Positions 10,148 to 17,839 of a stretch of 39,713 nt of DNA are shown here, in pieces. The position numbers and the translations under genes were made by a program. Each line of letters opens with the position of its first letter. Position 1 is the first letter of the stretch. The stretch comes from Thermaceae bacterium (GTDB lineage Bacteria > Deinococcota > Deinococci > Deinococcales > Marinithermaceae): positions 1 through 39,713 of the forward strand of contig JALVVO010000151.1 of NCBI GenBank assembly GCA_027023345.1, written 5' to 3'. The notes under the pieces are model-generated. The model had not been told where the DNA came from and ran no database searches. It worked only from the letters and a program-made list of their open reading frames with translations.

Positions 10148-10998
10148 GGCTTCCTCCTCAAAAGGCGCAGCCAGAACCGCCGGGGCGCGGTGTCCTCTGC
10201 CCGCGCGGGGGTGGGCGCGTCGGGGATGGGCTCGAGCGCCCGCAGGAAGTCGGTCAGCGAGAGCCGCTCCTCGGGGTCCTTGGCCAAAAGCCCCATCACC
10301 GCCCGGGCGATCCTCGGGTTCGCGTCCTTGAGCGGGAGCGGCTTTTGGGTCAGGTGGGCGGCCAGCAGCTCGTCGTAGGTCTCGCCGTAGAAGGGGCGCT
10401 TGCCGGCGAGCAGCTCGTAGGCCAGCACCCCGAAGGAGTAGGCGTCGGAGGCGGGGGTGGCCTCGGCCCCCTTGAAGAGCTCCGGGGCCATGTAGAAGGG
10501 GCTTCCCGCCCGTTCCAGGGGAGCCGCGTCCTCCCGGGTCTTGGCCACGCCGAAGTCGCCGAGCTTGGCCACCTCGCCGCGCAGGAAGACGTTCGCCGGC
10601 TTCACGTCCTGGTGGACGATGCCCAGCCGGTGCAGGTAGAGGAGGGCCTCGGCGAGCTGGCGCAGGTAGGCGAGGGCCCGCTCGCGGGGGAGCGGGCCCT
10701 TTTGCAGCCGGTCCTCCAGGCTGCCTTCCTCGAAGTACTCGAGCACCAGGAAGGCGTCCTTGCCGTAGGGCTTGCCCGCGATCCCCTTGACCAGGTGGGG
10801 GTGGGCCAGGCCGAGCGAGAGCCGGACCTCGCGGGCGACGCGCTCGGCCAGGGCGGGGTCCTTGTGCACCTCGGCGCGAGGGATCTTCAGCGCCACCGGA
10901 CGGCCGTCGGGGGCGTGGGCGAGGTAGACCTGCCCGGTGGTGCCCAAGCCCAAGAGGAGCTCGAGCCGGAAGTCCTCCCGCCTGAGGGGCCGCGTCAT
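10144..10998 (-). CDS. Soluble Ser/Thr protein kinase, non-RD type
   Basis: 284-aa Hanks-type kinase consisting almost only of the catalytic domain. The glycine loop LGLGTTGQVYLA (16-27), ATP-binding Lys38 in VALK, catalytic Asp131 in HQDVKPAN, DFG at 148-150 and APE at 171-173 are present, so it should be active. The usual HRD Arg is Gln (HQD), placing it among non-RD kinases, which often do not depend on activation-loop phosphorylation. There is no transmembrane helix or PASTA sensor; the tail is short and basic with a Pro/Ala-rich linker. It overlaps its neighbours by four bases on both sides, suggesting a functional link to the hydrolase and the acyl-CoA synthetase. Confidence 0.9.
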   Translation of the reverse strand: MTRPLRREDFRLELLLGLGTTGQVYLAHAPDGRPVALKIPRAEVHKDPALAERVAREVRLSLGLAHPHLVKGIAGKPYGKDAFLVLEYFEEGSLEDRLQKGPLPRERALAYLRQLAEALLYLHRLGIVHQDVKPANVFLRGEVAKLGDFGVAKTREDAAPLERAGSPFYMAPELFKGAEATPASDAYSFGVLAYELLAGKRPFYGETYDELLAAHLTQKPLPLKDANPRIARAVMGLLAKDPEERLSLTDFLRALEPIPDAPTPARAEDTAPRRFWLRLLRRKP

Positions 10999-11681
10999 TC
11001 GAGCGCGAGGGCCTCGCCGGGCTTCAGGGCCTGGCCCTCGAAGCCGAGCGCCTGGGCGCGGGCGACGAAGGCCTCGCCGTCCTGCTCGATCGGCGGGAAG
11101 GTGTTGTAGTGGATGGGGACCACCGCCCGGGGCCTTAGGAGCTCGAGCGCCCGGAGGGCGTCGTCCGGCCCCATGGTGAAGGTGTCGCCGATGGGCAGGA
11201 GGGCGAGGTCGAGCCCCACCTCGCCGATGAGGCGCATGTCGGAAAAGAGCGCGGTGTCGCCGGCGTGGTAGATCCGCCGGTCCAGGAGCTCGATCACCAC
11301 CCCCATGGGCATGCCGCCGTAGGTTCCGTCAGGGAACGAGGAGGAGTGCCAGGCGGGGAAGAACTTCAGCCAGCCGCCCTCGAAGGCGTAGGTCCCGCCG
11401 ATGTTCATCGGCCAGGCCTCGGCCCCCCGCGCCTGGGCGTAGCTCGCGATCTCGAAGGTGGAGACCACCTTGGCCCCGGTGCGCTTCGCGATCCGGAGCG
11501 TGTCCCCCCAGTGGTCGCCGTGGGCGTGGGTGAGGACGATCAGGTCGGCCTCGACCTCGTCCGGTCCGGCCGCCGCCAGGGGGTTGCCTTCGAGGAAGGG
11601 GTCGATGAGGATGCGCGTCTCGCCGCCTTTGATCCACGTCGCCGCGTGGCCCAGGAACCGTACCTCCACCATCTCGCTCAC
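10995..11681 (-). CDS. UPF0173 metal-dependent hydrolase (metallo-beta-lactamase fold)
   Basis: 228-aa protein of the UPF0173 family. The metal-binding motif THAHGDHWGD holds His52, His54, Asp56 and His57; further ligands lie in PAWHSS, in HAGDTALF and in PIHYNTFPPIEQD near the C-terminus. The family is widespread and close to YtkL and UlaG-like lactonases; the physiological substrate is unknown. GGGAGGTGAG is a strong ribosome binding site 4-5 bases before the ATG. It is followed with ATGA overlap by the kinase gene and preceded by the SRPBCC-like gene at a 22-base gap. Confidence 0.9.
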   Translation of the reverse strand: MSEMVEVRFLGHAATWIKGGETRILIDPFLEGNPLAAAGPDEVEADLIVLTHAHGDHWGDTLRIAKRTGAKVVSTFEIASYAQARGAEAWPMNIGGTYAFEGGWLKFFPAWHSSSFPDGTYGGMPMGVVIELLDRRIYHAGDTALFSDMRLIGEVGLDLALLPIGDTFTMGPDDALRALELLRPRAVVPIHYNTFPPIEQDGEAFVARAQALGFEGQALKPGEALALE

Positions 11682-11703
11682 CTCCCGCTTTGGTCATACT
11701 CTA

Positions 11704-12153
11704 TCACCCGATCTCGACGCGCTCGGGCAGGGAGGCGAGTACCCGGGTGAGGTTTCGCGCGAGCGCCGCCTCGGCCATGCGGCGGAGCGCCCGCCCGCCC
11801 CACTTCTCGCCGGCGGGGAGCTCGGCGTGGAGTACCAGGCGGACGCGGTAGCGGAGCTCGTTGCCCCGGGCCTCGCCGACGCCGGCGAGCTCGGCCCAAA
11901 AGTGCTTTTCCGTAAGGGGGACCGGCGCCAGTTCGGCGCGCTCCACGCCGGAGACGAGGCTCTCGAAGGGGAAGCAGACCCGGCCGAAGATCGGGGCCTC
12001 GCCACACAGACGCCCGGAGAAGCGCGCGCCCTCGCGCTTGAGCTCCTCGAGGCCGGGCAGGGCGGCGAAGACCCGCTCGGGGGCGAACAACAGCTCCCGC
12101 GCCCGGCCCTCGGGCGCCTGGAGGGCGAAGGCGAAGCGGTGCTCGACCTCCAT
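11704..12153 (-). CDS. SRPBCC/START-like protein, probably DUF3809
   Basis: 149-aa soluble protein. From memory it resembles the Deinococcota-restricted DUF3809 family, with the look of a helix-grip (SRPBCC) fold: an N-terminal MEVEHRF strand, a central LTEKHFWAELAGVGEARGN strand pair and a long C-terminal amphipathic helix (WGGRALRRMAEAALARNL). Such folds bind hydrophobic ligands, but no ligand or reaction is known here. The ATG at 12153 is chosen because it shares one base with the upstream TGA; a GTG at 12165 in frame would add four residues. Family assignment is tentative. Confidence 0.7.
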   Translation of the reverse strand: MEVEHRFAFALQAPEGRARELLFAPERVFAALPGLEELKREGARFSGRLCGEAPIFGRVCFPFESLVSGVERAELAPVPLTEKHFWAELAGVGEARGNELRYRVRLVLHAELPAGEKWGGRALRRMAEAALARNLTRVLASLPERVEIG

Positions 12154-12365
12154 CAGTCCACCCACTCGACCTTGACCTTGCCGGCCTTCTTGAGCGCCTC
12201 GATCTCGGCGTCGGTGGCCGGGGCCAGCCGGGGCAGCTGGGCGAACTTAGGGGTGCGGCTGGCGAGCCCCACCCGCACCACCAGCACCCCCTCGCGTTCG
12301 TCCTTGCCGATCCGCCAGACCAGGTGCTGCCCGAGCTCGAGGAGTTTGGCCCTGTGCTCGTCCAT
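12153..12365 (-). CDS. Small conserved-looking protein of unknown function (70 aa)
   Basis: I do not recognise this protein. It is 70 aa, charged, without signal peptide or membrane helix, and opens with a helix (MDEHRAKLLELGQHLVWRIG). A proline-rich middle (PKFAQLPRLAP) and a final AEIEALKKAGKVKVEWVD helix-strand follow. A good GGAGGCGA ribosome binding site lies before the ATG and its TGA overlaps the next start by one base. That makes it a credible gene in the minus-strand block rather than chance. It could be a partner of the SRPBCC-like protein. Confidence 0.7.
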   Translation of the reverse strand: MDEHRAKLLELGQHLVWRIGKDEREGVLVVRVGLASRTPKFAQLPRLAPATDAEIEALKKAGKVKVEWVD

Positions 12366-12399
12366 ATCTCGCCTCCATCCTAGCGCCCCGGGCGGGCCC

Positions 12400-13566
12400 C
12401 TACTCGAGGGCCTCGAGCACCGCGAACTTGAGGTAGCCGGTCTCGGGGACGTTGACCAGCACCGGGTGGTCGGCGGCCTGCCCCCGGCGCGCCACCAGCC
12501 GGAAGGTCCGCCGGGCGTCGCCGGCGGCGTCCCTCAGCATGGCCAGGAACGCCTCCTCCCCGAGGTGGTGGCTGCAGGAGGCGGTGAGCAGGTGGCCGCC
12601 GGGGCGGACGAGGCGCATCGCCCGCAGGTTGACCTCCTTGTAGGCGGCGTAGGCGCGCTCGAGGTCGGCCCTCTTGCGGGCGAAGGAGGGCGGGTCGAGG
12701 ACCACGAGGTCGTAGGCGGGACCCCGGCGGGCCTCGCGCTTTAGGAAGTCGAAGGCGTTGGCCTCGAGGGTCTCCAGATTTTCGAGGCGGTTCTTCCGCG
12801 CCGCCTCCCGGGCCACGCGGAGCGCCTCCTCCGAGGCGTCCACCACCGTGACCCGCGCGGCGTGGCGGGCGACGTGCAGGGCGAAGCCGCCCTGGTAGCC
12901 GAAGACGTCGAGGGCGCTTTCGGGTCGGGTGCGGGCGGCGAGCTCGCCGGCTAGGAGCCGGTTCTCCCGCTGGTCCAGGAAGGCCCCGGTCTTCTGGCCG
13001 GAGCGGGGGCGGACCGGGAGCCAGACCGGCCCCTCCTCGATCCAGAGGAGCTCGGGCACTTCGCCGTGGGCGAGCTCGACGTAGCGGGGAAGGCCCTCCT
13101 GGAGGCGGCCGCGGGCGTCGTTCTTGAAGAGCAGGCCGCGGGGCTCGAGGGCCTCCACCAGGGCGCGGGCCAGGGTCTCCCGCCGGGCCTCGAGGGCGGC
13201 GGCGCCGATCTGCACGACCAGGTGCCCAGCGTACTCGTCCACCACCAAGCCGGGGAGGAAGTCCCCCTCGGCGTGCACGAGCCGGCGGCCGCCCTCGGGC
13301 CGCTTTTGCCGGTCCTCGGCCCGTCGGGCGAGGGCCCGCTCCAGGTTTTGGAGCCAGACCGCCCAGGGCTCGCCCTCCCGCCAGGCGTAGGCCCGCACCG
13401 CCAGCTCGCTCTTGGGGTTGAAGAGCGCCAGGGCGAGAAACCGCCCCCGGTGCCGCACCGGGTAGAGGCCGGGCTCGGCCGGGGCGCTCCGCACCGCGCT
13501 CCGGTAGACCCAGGGGTGGCGGGCGAGGAGGCGCTTCGCCCCGCGTTCATCGATCTCGACGACCAT
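12400..13566 (-). CDS. RlmI/RlmO-type 23S rRNA m5C methyltransferase
   Basis: 388-aa class I SAM-dependent RNA methyltransferase. An N-terminal PUA domain (HPWVYRSAV, about 1-75) precedes a central EEHD-like region and the Rossmann catalytic domain. SAM motif I is ALDVFGYQGGFALHVA, motif IV is LDPPSF, and the catalytic cysteine lies in TASCSHHL. E. coli RlmI methylates C1962 of 23S rRNA, and a Thermus paralogue modifies C1942; which site applies here is not decidable from sequence by eye. The start at 13566 is chosen because the PUA domain begins there; there is no Shine-Dalgarno sequence, but TAGACT ends seven bases upstream, so translation is probably leaderless. Confidence 0.88.
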   Translation of the reverse strand: MVVEIDERGAKRLLARHPWVYRSAVRSAPAEPGLYPVRHRGRFLALALFNPKSELAVRAYAWREGEPWAVWLQNLERALARRAEDRQKRPEGGRRLVHAEGDFLPGLVVDEYAGHLVVQIGAAALEARRETLARALVEALEPRGLLFKNDARGRLQEGLPRYVELAHGEVPELLWIEEGPVWLPVRPRSGQKTGAFLDQRENRLLAGELAARTRPESALDVFGYQGGFALHVARHAARVTVVDASEEALRVAREAARKNRLENLETLEANAFDFLKREARRGPAYDLVVLDPPSFARKRADLERAYAAYKEVNLRAMRLVRPGGHLLTASCSHHLGEEAFLAMLRDAAGDARRTFRLVARRGQAADHPVLVNVPETGYLKFAVLEALE

Positions 13567-13573
13567 CTTTTTG

Positions 13574-13579
13574 AGTCTA
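13574..13579 (-). promoter_or_regulatory. Putative -10 box of leaderless rlmI/O-like gene
   Basis: On the minus strand TAGACT ends seven bases before the ATG, the spacing that places the first transcribed base at or beside the start codon. No -35 match is evident at 17 bp. No ribosome binding site precedes the ATG, which supports a leaderless mRNA. Confidence 0.45.
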
Positions 13580-13586
13580 ATCCGCG

Positions 13587-13616
13587 TTGACACTGGCGGA
13601 AGGCCGCCGGTATTAT
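13587..13616 (+). promoter_or_regulatory. Promoter of the V/A-type ATPase operon
   Basis: A perfect TTGACA (13587-13592) and TATTAT (13611-13616, 5 of 6) are 18 bp apart. Transcription would start near 13623, about 40 bases before the subunit G ATG at 13663, with GGAGGGGAG as ribosome binding site in the leader. Confidence 0.82.
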
Positions 13617-13662
13617 GCCCGGGGCGCGGTTTCCGCGCGTTTTCCGGTGGAGGGGAGTGCCT

Positions 13663-13977
13663 ATGCATGGCCTAGGACTGATCAAGAGCCTGGCGGAGCG
13701 CGAGCGCGAGCTCGCGGCGAAGCTCGAGGAGGCCAAACGGATGGCCGAGGACAAGCTACGCCAGGCCCAAGAGGAAGCCCAGAAAAAGCTCGAGGCCGCA
13801 GAGGCCGAGGCGGCCCGGTTGCTGGAGGAGGGCCGGGCTGAGATCGAAAAACGGGTCCGCGATATCGAGTCCGAGGCCGAGGCCCGGGCCGAGGCCGAGG
13901 CCAAGAAGGTGCGCGAGATCGCCGAGGGCCGGCTCGAGGACGCCGCCGCGCGCGTCCTCGAGGAGGTGGTTCCGTGA
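13663..13977 (+). CDS. atpG: V/A-type ATPase subunit G (peripheral stalk)
   Basis: 104-aa, almost wholly alpha-helical protein rich in Ala, Glu, Lys and Arg, forming a long coiled coil. It pairs with subunit E to make the peripheral stalks that hold the catalytic head against the rotor torque. The ATG at 13663 follows GGAGGGGAG and gives MHGLGLIKSLAERERELAAKL, like the Thermus stalk subunit; the frame is open further upstream but lacks a site there. First gene of the nine-gene operon, just after its promoter; its TGA overlaps the GTG of subunit I by four bases. Confidence 0.92.
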   Translation: MHGLGLIKSLAERERELAAKLEEAKRMAEDKLRQAQEEAQKKLEAAEAEAARLLEEGRAEIEKRVRDIESEAEARAEAEAKKVREIAEGRLEDAAARVLEEVVP

Positions 13978-15941
13978 TCGCACCCATGGAGAAGCTGGTG
14001 GTGGCGGGGCCGAGGCGCCTCGCCCGCGAGCTTCTCGCCGAGCTCCAGCGGGCCGGGGTGGTGCACATCGATCCCCTGCGCCCCGAGGAGCTCGAGGCCT
14101 ACGCCCTCTCCGAGGAGGAGAAGGCGCAGCTCAAGGAGTGGGAGCGGATCGCCGCCGGCGCCGAGCAGGCGGCGAAGCTGCTCGGGCTCGAGCTCGAGCC
14201 CAAGAAGCCCTTCACCGGAAGCCAGGCCGAGGTCGCCCAGGCGCTGGAGCCGGTGGTGCAGAAGGCCAGCGTGCTCGCCGGCGAGCGCGAGCGGCTCTTG
14301 GAGGAGCTCGAGTTCCTACGCCTCTACCGCGGCGCCGTCGAGGCCCTGGCCGAGCTCGTGGACGGGCTCGACCGGAGCCGCTGGCTCCGGGTGCTTCCCG
14401 TCCTCCTGGAAAAGGAGGAGCTCGTCGCCGGGCTGGAGGCCGCCCTCGCCGAGGCCCTTCCGGAGCGCTACGTCCTCGCCGCCAAGCCCGCCGGCGAGGT
14501 GTGGGCGGCGGCGGTGGTGGTGCTCAAGGGCGAGGCCGACGCCGCCCGGGCGGCGCTCGGGCGCCTCGGGCTCTCGGAGTTCCGCCTCCCCGGCGCTTAC
14601 GCGGACTTGAGCCTCTCCGAAGCCAAGCTCAAGATGGCCGAGCGGGCCCGGCTCGCCCCCGGGGAGCTCGAGAGCGTGGAGGAGGCGATCCGCGCGCTCG
14701 TGCGCGAGGCCCGGGAGAAGCTGATGGCGATCTGGACCCGGGCGAAGGACGAGATCGAGCGCCTGAAGCGGCTCGAGTCCCTGGCCCGGGGCCGGTTTTC
14801 GTTCGGGCTCTTCGGCTGGGTGCCGGTGAGCAAGAAGTCGCGGGTCGAGGAGGCCCTCGAGCGCCTGCGCGAGCGCGTGGTCTACGCCTTCGAGCCGGTG
14901 GACGAGCACCACGAGGCCGACCGCGTCCCGGTCACGCTCGAGAACCCGGCCTGGATCCGGCCGTTCGAGACCCTGGTCACTTTCCTGAACGTGCCCAAGT
15001 ACGGCACCTGGGACCCGAGCTGGGTGCTCGCCGCCTTCTTCCCCTTCTGGTTCGGGATGATCGTCGGCGACATCGGCTACGCCATGCTGTTTTGGCTGCT
15101 GGCCCGCTTCCTGGCCGGCTACGTCCGGCGCGGCGAGCCCCTGGTGCTCGACCTCTTCGGCATGAAGCTCGCCCCGGCGGCGCTCGACAACACCGTGCGC
15201 ATCCTGAAGCCGATGGTCTTCTGGACGGTGGTCTTCGGCATCCTCTACGGGGAGTTCTTCGGCAACTTCCTCGAGCACCTGGGGGTCTTCTACGTCCCCG
15301 GGCACGGCGAGGGGCTCTTTAGGATCCTGCTCCCCCGAACCCTGGGGGCCACCGCCGGGATGCTGATCCTGGTCACCATCCTCTTCGGCGTCTTCATGGT
15401 CCTCTACGGCCTCGCCGTCCGCGCCTGGCTGGGTTGGCGCCACCGCCACCTCCGCCATTTCTGGGAGGCGGTGGGCTACCTGGGCGGGCTGGTGGCGCTC
15501 ATCGTGCTCGCCTACGCCTTCCTGACCGGCACGAGCTCCCCGCTCTTTACCGCCCTGATGGTCCTCGGCTTCGGGCTTTGGGTGCTCGGCGCCGTGCTCG
15601 CGCGGATGCCGCTGATGATCACCGAGCTCCCCACCCAGGGCGGGCACATGCTGAGCTACGTCCGTATCTACGCGGTGGGGGTGACCGGGGCCATCATGGC
15701 CAACCTCTCCACCGACCTCGGCTTCGCCCTCGCCGGCAAGCTGGGGCTCATCGGGGTATTGCTTGGACTCGTCGTGGGCCTAGCCGTGCACGGGCTGGTG
15801 CTCGCGTTGACCACCATTGGGCACGTGCTCCAACCCGTTCGTTTGATCTGGGTAGAGTTCTTTACCAAGTTCGGGTTCTACGACGAGTCGGGTCGGCCCT
15901 ACCGGCCGTTTTCGTCCGTCCGCAACAACGCGGGTGCGTGA
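13974..15941 (+). CDS. atpI: V/A-type ATPase subunit I (membrane stator, a-subunit)
   Basis: 655-aa stator subunit. The soluble N-terminal half (about 1-330) is coiled coil and binds the peripheral stalks; the C-terminal half has about eight membrane helices and forms the ion half-channels beside the L ring. Arg564 in SYVRIYAVG corresponds to the essential arginine that faces the ring glutamate. The conserved FFPFWFGMIVGDIGYA and GEFFGNFLEHLG segments are present. GTG at 13974 gives MIAPMEKLVVAGP, as in Thermus, and overlaps the subunit G stop (GTGA). The end is seventeen bases before subunit L. Confidence 0.96.
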   Translation: MIAPMEKLVVAGPRRLARELLAELQRAGVVHIDPLRPEELEAYALSEEEKAQLKEWERIAAGAEQAAKLLGLELEPKKPFTGSQAEVAQALEPVVQKASVLAGERERLLEELEFLRLYRGAVEALAELVDGLDRSRWLRVLPVLLEKEELVAGLEAALAEALPERYVLAAKPAGEVWAAAVVVLKGEADAARAALGRLGLSEFRLPGAYADLSLSEAKLKMAERARLAPGELESVEEAIRALVREAREKLMAIWTRAKDEIERLKRLESLARGRFSFGLFGWVPVSKKSRVEEALERLRERVVYAFEPVDEHHEADRVPVTLENPAWIRPFETLVTFLNVPKYGTWDPSWVLAAFFPFWFGMIVGDIGYAMLFWLLARFLAGYVRRGEPLVLDLFGMKLAPAALDNTVRILKPMVFWTVVFGILYGEFFGNFLEHLGVFYVPGHGEGLFRILLPRTLGATAGMLILVTILFGVFMVLYGLAVRAWLGWRHRHLRHFWEAVGYLGGLVALIVLAYAFLTGTSSPLFTALMVLGFGLWVLGAVLARMPLMITELPTQGGHMLSYVRIYAVGVTGAIMANLSTDLGFALAGKLGLIGVLLGLVVGLAVHGLVLALTTIGHVLQPVRLIWVEFFTKFGFYDESGRPYRPFSSVRNNAGA

Positions 15942-15957
15942 TCAAAGGAGGTATGCG

Positions 15958-16260
15958 ATGAAGAAGTTCGGTGCGATTCTGGCGGTTTTGGTCTTGGGTG
16001 CGCTGGCCTTCGCGGCGGAGGCCGCGGGGGCCGCGGGCGTGGGTACCGGCAAGGGGCTGATCGCCGTCGGCGTCGGCCTCGCCATCGGCCTCTCGGCGCT
16101 GGGCACCGGGTACGCGCAGTCCCGGATCGGTGCCGCCGCCGTCGGCGCGGTCGCCGAGAAGCCCTCGATGTTCGGTACCGGCATCATCTTCCTGCTCCTG
16201 CCCGAGACCCTGGTGATCTTCGGCTTCCTGTTCGCCTTCCTGCTCTGGGTCAAGATCTAG
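15958..16260 (+). CDS. atpL: V/A-type ATPase subunit L (rotor ring proteolipid)
   Basis: 100-aa precursor: a cleavable N-terminal hydrophobic signal of about 20 residues followed by a two-helix hairpin, as in Thermus subunit L. Twelve copies form the rotor ring in the Thermus enzyme. Glu83 (precursor numbering) in LLPETLVIFG is the ion carrier. The Gln next to the carboxylate in sodium rings (TQGLYG type) is absent, which points to protons. A perfect AAAGGAGGT site lies five bases before the ATG, stronger than for its neighbours, fitting the high copy number needed. The frame also opens at 15934 but without a site. Confidence 0.95.
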   Translation: MKKFGAILAVLVLGALAFAAEAAGAAGVGTGKGLIAVGVGLAIGLSALGTGYAQSRIGAAAVGAVAEKPSMFGTGIIFLLLPETLVIFGFLFAFLLWVKI

Positions 16261-16288
16261 GCCGCCCGCCGGCCCCAAGGAGCCGAAC

Positions 16289-16855
16289 GTGTCCAAGCTG
16301 GAGACCATCCTCCAGGAAGAGGCCATCCGCGAGATCAACCAGATCCTCGCCGAGGCCGAGGAGAAGGCCCGGGCCCTCTTGGCCGAGGCCGAGGCCAAGG
16401 CGGAGCAGATCAAGCTCGCCGCCGAGCGCCGGCTGGAGGCCGAGCGCCGCGCGGCCCTGGCCCGGGCCGAGAGCGCGGCCGAGCTCAAGGTGGCCACCGC
16501 CCGCATGAAGGCCCGCGGCGAGATGATCGAGCGGGCCAAGCGGATGGTCGCCGAGCGGCTCCAGGGCATGGGCGCCGATCCCCGCTACCCCGAGATCTTG
16601 AAAAAGCTCGCCGAGGAAGCGGTGGCGGCCGTGGCCGAGCCGGGCTGGGTGGCCCTGGCGCCGGAGGACACCGGCCACCTCGAGGACTGGGCGAAGGAGC
16701 GGGGCCTTTCGGTCAAGGCCGACCCCGGGGTCCGGCTCGGGGTCCGGGTCTACGCCAAGGGCGGCGACACCTACGTGGAGAACACCCTGCCCGGCCGCCT
16801 GGAGCGCGCTTGGGAAGAGCTCGCCGCCCGGGTGGCCCAGGTGCTCTGGGGGTAG
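16289..16855 (+). CDS. atpE: V/A-type ATPase subunit E (peripheral stalk)
   Basis: 188-aa stalk protein, the same length as Thermus subunit E. The N-terminal helix (about 1-100) is highly charged and coils around subunit G; the C-terminal globular domain binds the top of the A3B3 head, ending in ARVAQVLWG as in Thermus. The start is GTG at 16289, with AAGGAG just upstream, giving MSKLETILQEEA. There are 28 bases between the subunit L stop and this start, and three to the next gene. Confidence 0.95.
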   Translation: MSKLETILQEEAIREINQILAEAEEKARALLAEAEAKAEQIKLAAERRLEAERRAALARAESAAELKVATARMKARGEMIERAKRMVAERLQGMGADPRYPEILKKLAEEAVAAVAEPGWVALAPEDTGHLEDWAKERGLSVKADPGVRLGVRVYAKGGDTYVENTLPGRLERAWEELAARVAQVLWG

Positions 16856-16858
16856 CCC

Positions 16859-17839
16859 GTGGCCGACGACTTCGGATACCTGGGCGCGCGGGTGCGAAGC
16901 CGCCGAGGGGAGCTCCTGCCCGAGAGCTTCTTCACCGAGGCCCTCTCGGTGGGTTTCTCCGACTACCTCCGCATGCTCGCCGAGACCCCCTACGGGGCGT
17001 ACCTCACCGGGGAGGCGCTCGCCGACGTGGACCGGGCGGTGAGCGAGCTCTTCCGCCGCCGCGTCGCCGACCTCGAGGGGCTCGCCTCCGGCGAGGCCCG
17101 GGAGGCGCTCCGGTTGCTCTTCCTCCGCGCCGACCTGGCCAACGTCAAGGCCATCCTCCGGGCCAAGGCCACCGGCCGTCCGGCCGAGGAGGTGCGCGCG
17201 CGGCTTTTGGGGGGGAGCCTCCCCGAGCCGGTGCTCGCCGCCCTGCTCGAGGCCGGGGACGCCGCCGGCATGGCCCAGGCGCTGGTGCTTCCCGGCCATC
17301 CCCTGGCCCGGGCGCTCCGCCGGGCGGCGGCGGAGGCGGCGGACGCCTTCGAGGCCGAGCTCCTGCTCGACCGCTACTTCCTGGCCGAGCTGGTTCGCGA
17401 GGCCGGTCGCTACGGAGGGGCCTTCGCCGAGTACTTCAAGGACGAGCTCGAGCTCACCAACCTGGCCACCGCCTTTAAGCTCGCGGCCCTGGGCGGCGCG
17501 GAGGAGCCCGAGCGCTACTACGTGCCCGGCGGGCGCTACCTGAACCGGGCGCTCTTCGCCCGCATCGCCGGGGGCGAGGTCGAGGCGGTGGACGAGCTCC
17601 AGAGCACCCCCCTCGCCCCCTTCGCCGGGGTGCGGGACCTGGCCGAGCTCGAGCGCCGCGCGCGCTGCTTCCTGCTCGGGCGGGCGGCGCGGGCCGCGAC
17701 CGACGTCTTGGGCCCGGGGCTCGTGCTCGACTACGTCCGCCGGCGGGAGTGGGAGGGCGCCCGGGTCCGGCTCCTCGCCCGCCGCGCCTACTACGGCTTG
17801 CCGGCCCAGGCGGTGGAGAGGGAGGTGACCTGCGGGTGA
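16859..17839 (+). CDS. atpC: V/A-type ATPase subunit C (rotor adaptor, d-like)
   Basis: 326-aa, all-helical funnel-shaped subunit that joins the central shaft (D, F) to the membrane L ring. The sequence runs closely parallel to Thermus subunit C: MADDFGYLGARVR at the N-terminus, RAKATGRPAEEV in the middle, and ARRAYYGLPAQAVEREV at the end. GTG start three bases after the subunit E stop, and its TGA overlaps the GTG of subunit F by four bases. No membrane helix. Not to be confused with F-type atpC (epsilon). Confidence 0.95.
   Translation: MADDFGYLGARVRSRRGELLPESFFTEALSVGFSDYLRMLAETPYGAYLTGEALADVDRAVSELFRRRVADLEGLASGEAREALRLLFLRADLANVKAILRAKATGRPAEEVRARLLGGSLPEPVLAALLEAGDAAGMAQALVLPGHPLARALRRAAAEAADAFEAELLLDRYFLAELVREAGRYGGAFAEYFKDELELTNLATAFKLAALGGAEEPERYYVPGGRYLNRALFARIAGGEVEAVDELQSTPLAPFAGVRDLAELERRARCFLLGRAARAATDVLGPGLVLDYVRRREWEGARVRLLARRAYYGLPAQAVEREVTCG

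Noticed and set aside
12366..12399. GC-rich partial palindrome after the methyltransferase gene as terminator
   Set aside because: The repeats overlap each other, there is no T tract, and the next gene starts 34 bases on with its own site, so read-through is more likely.
13567..13668. Upstream extension of the rRNA methyltransferase frame
   Set aside because: It would run through the ATPase promoter. The PUA domain begins at 13566, and the extra 34 residues look random.
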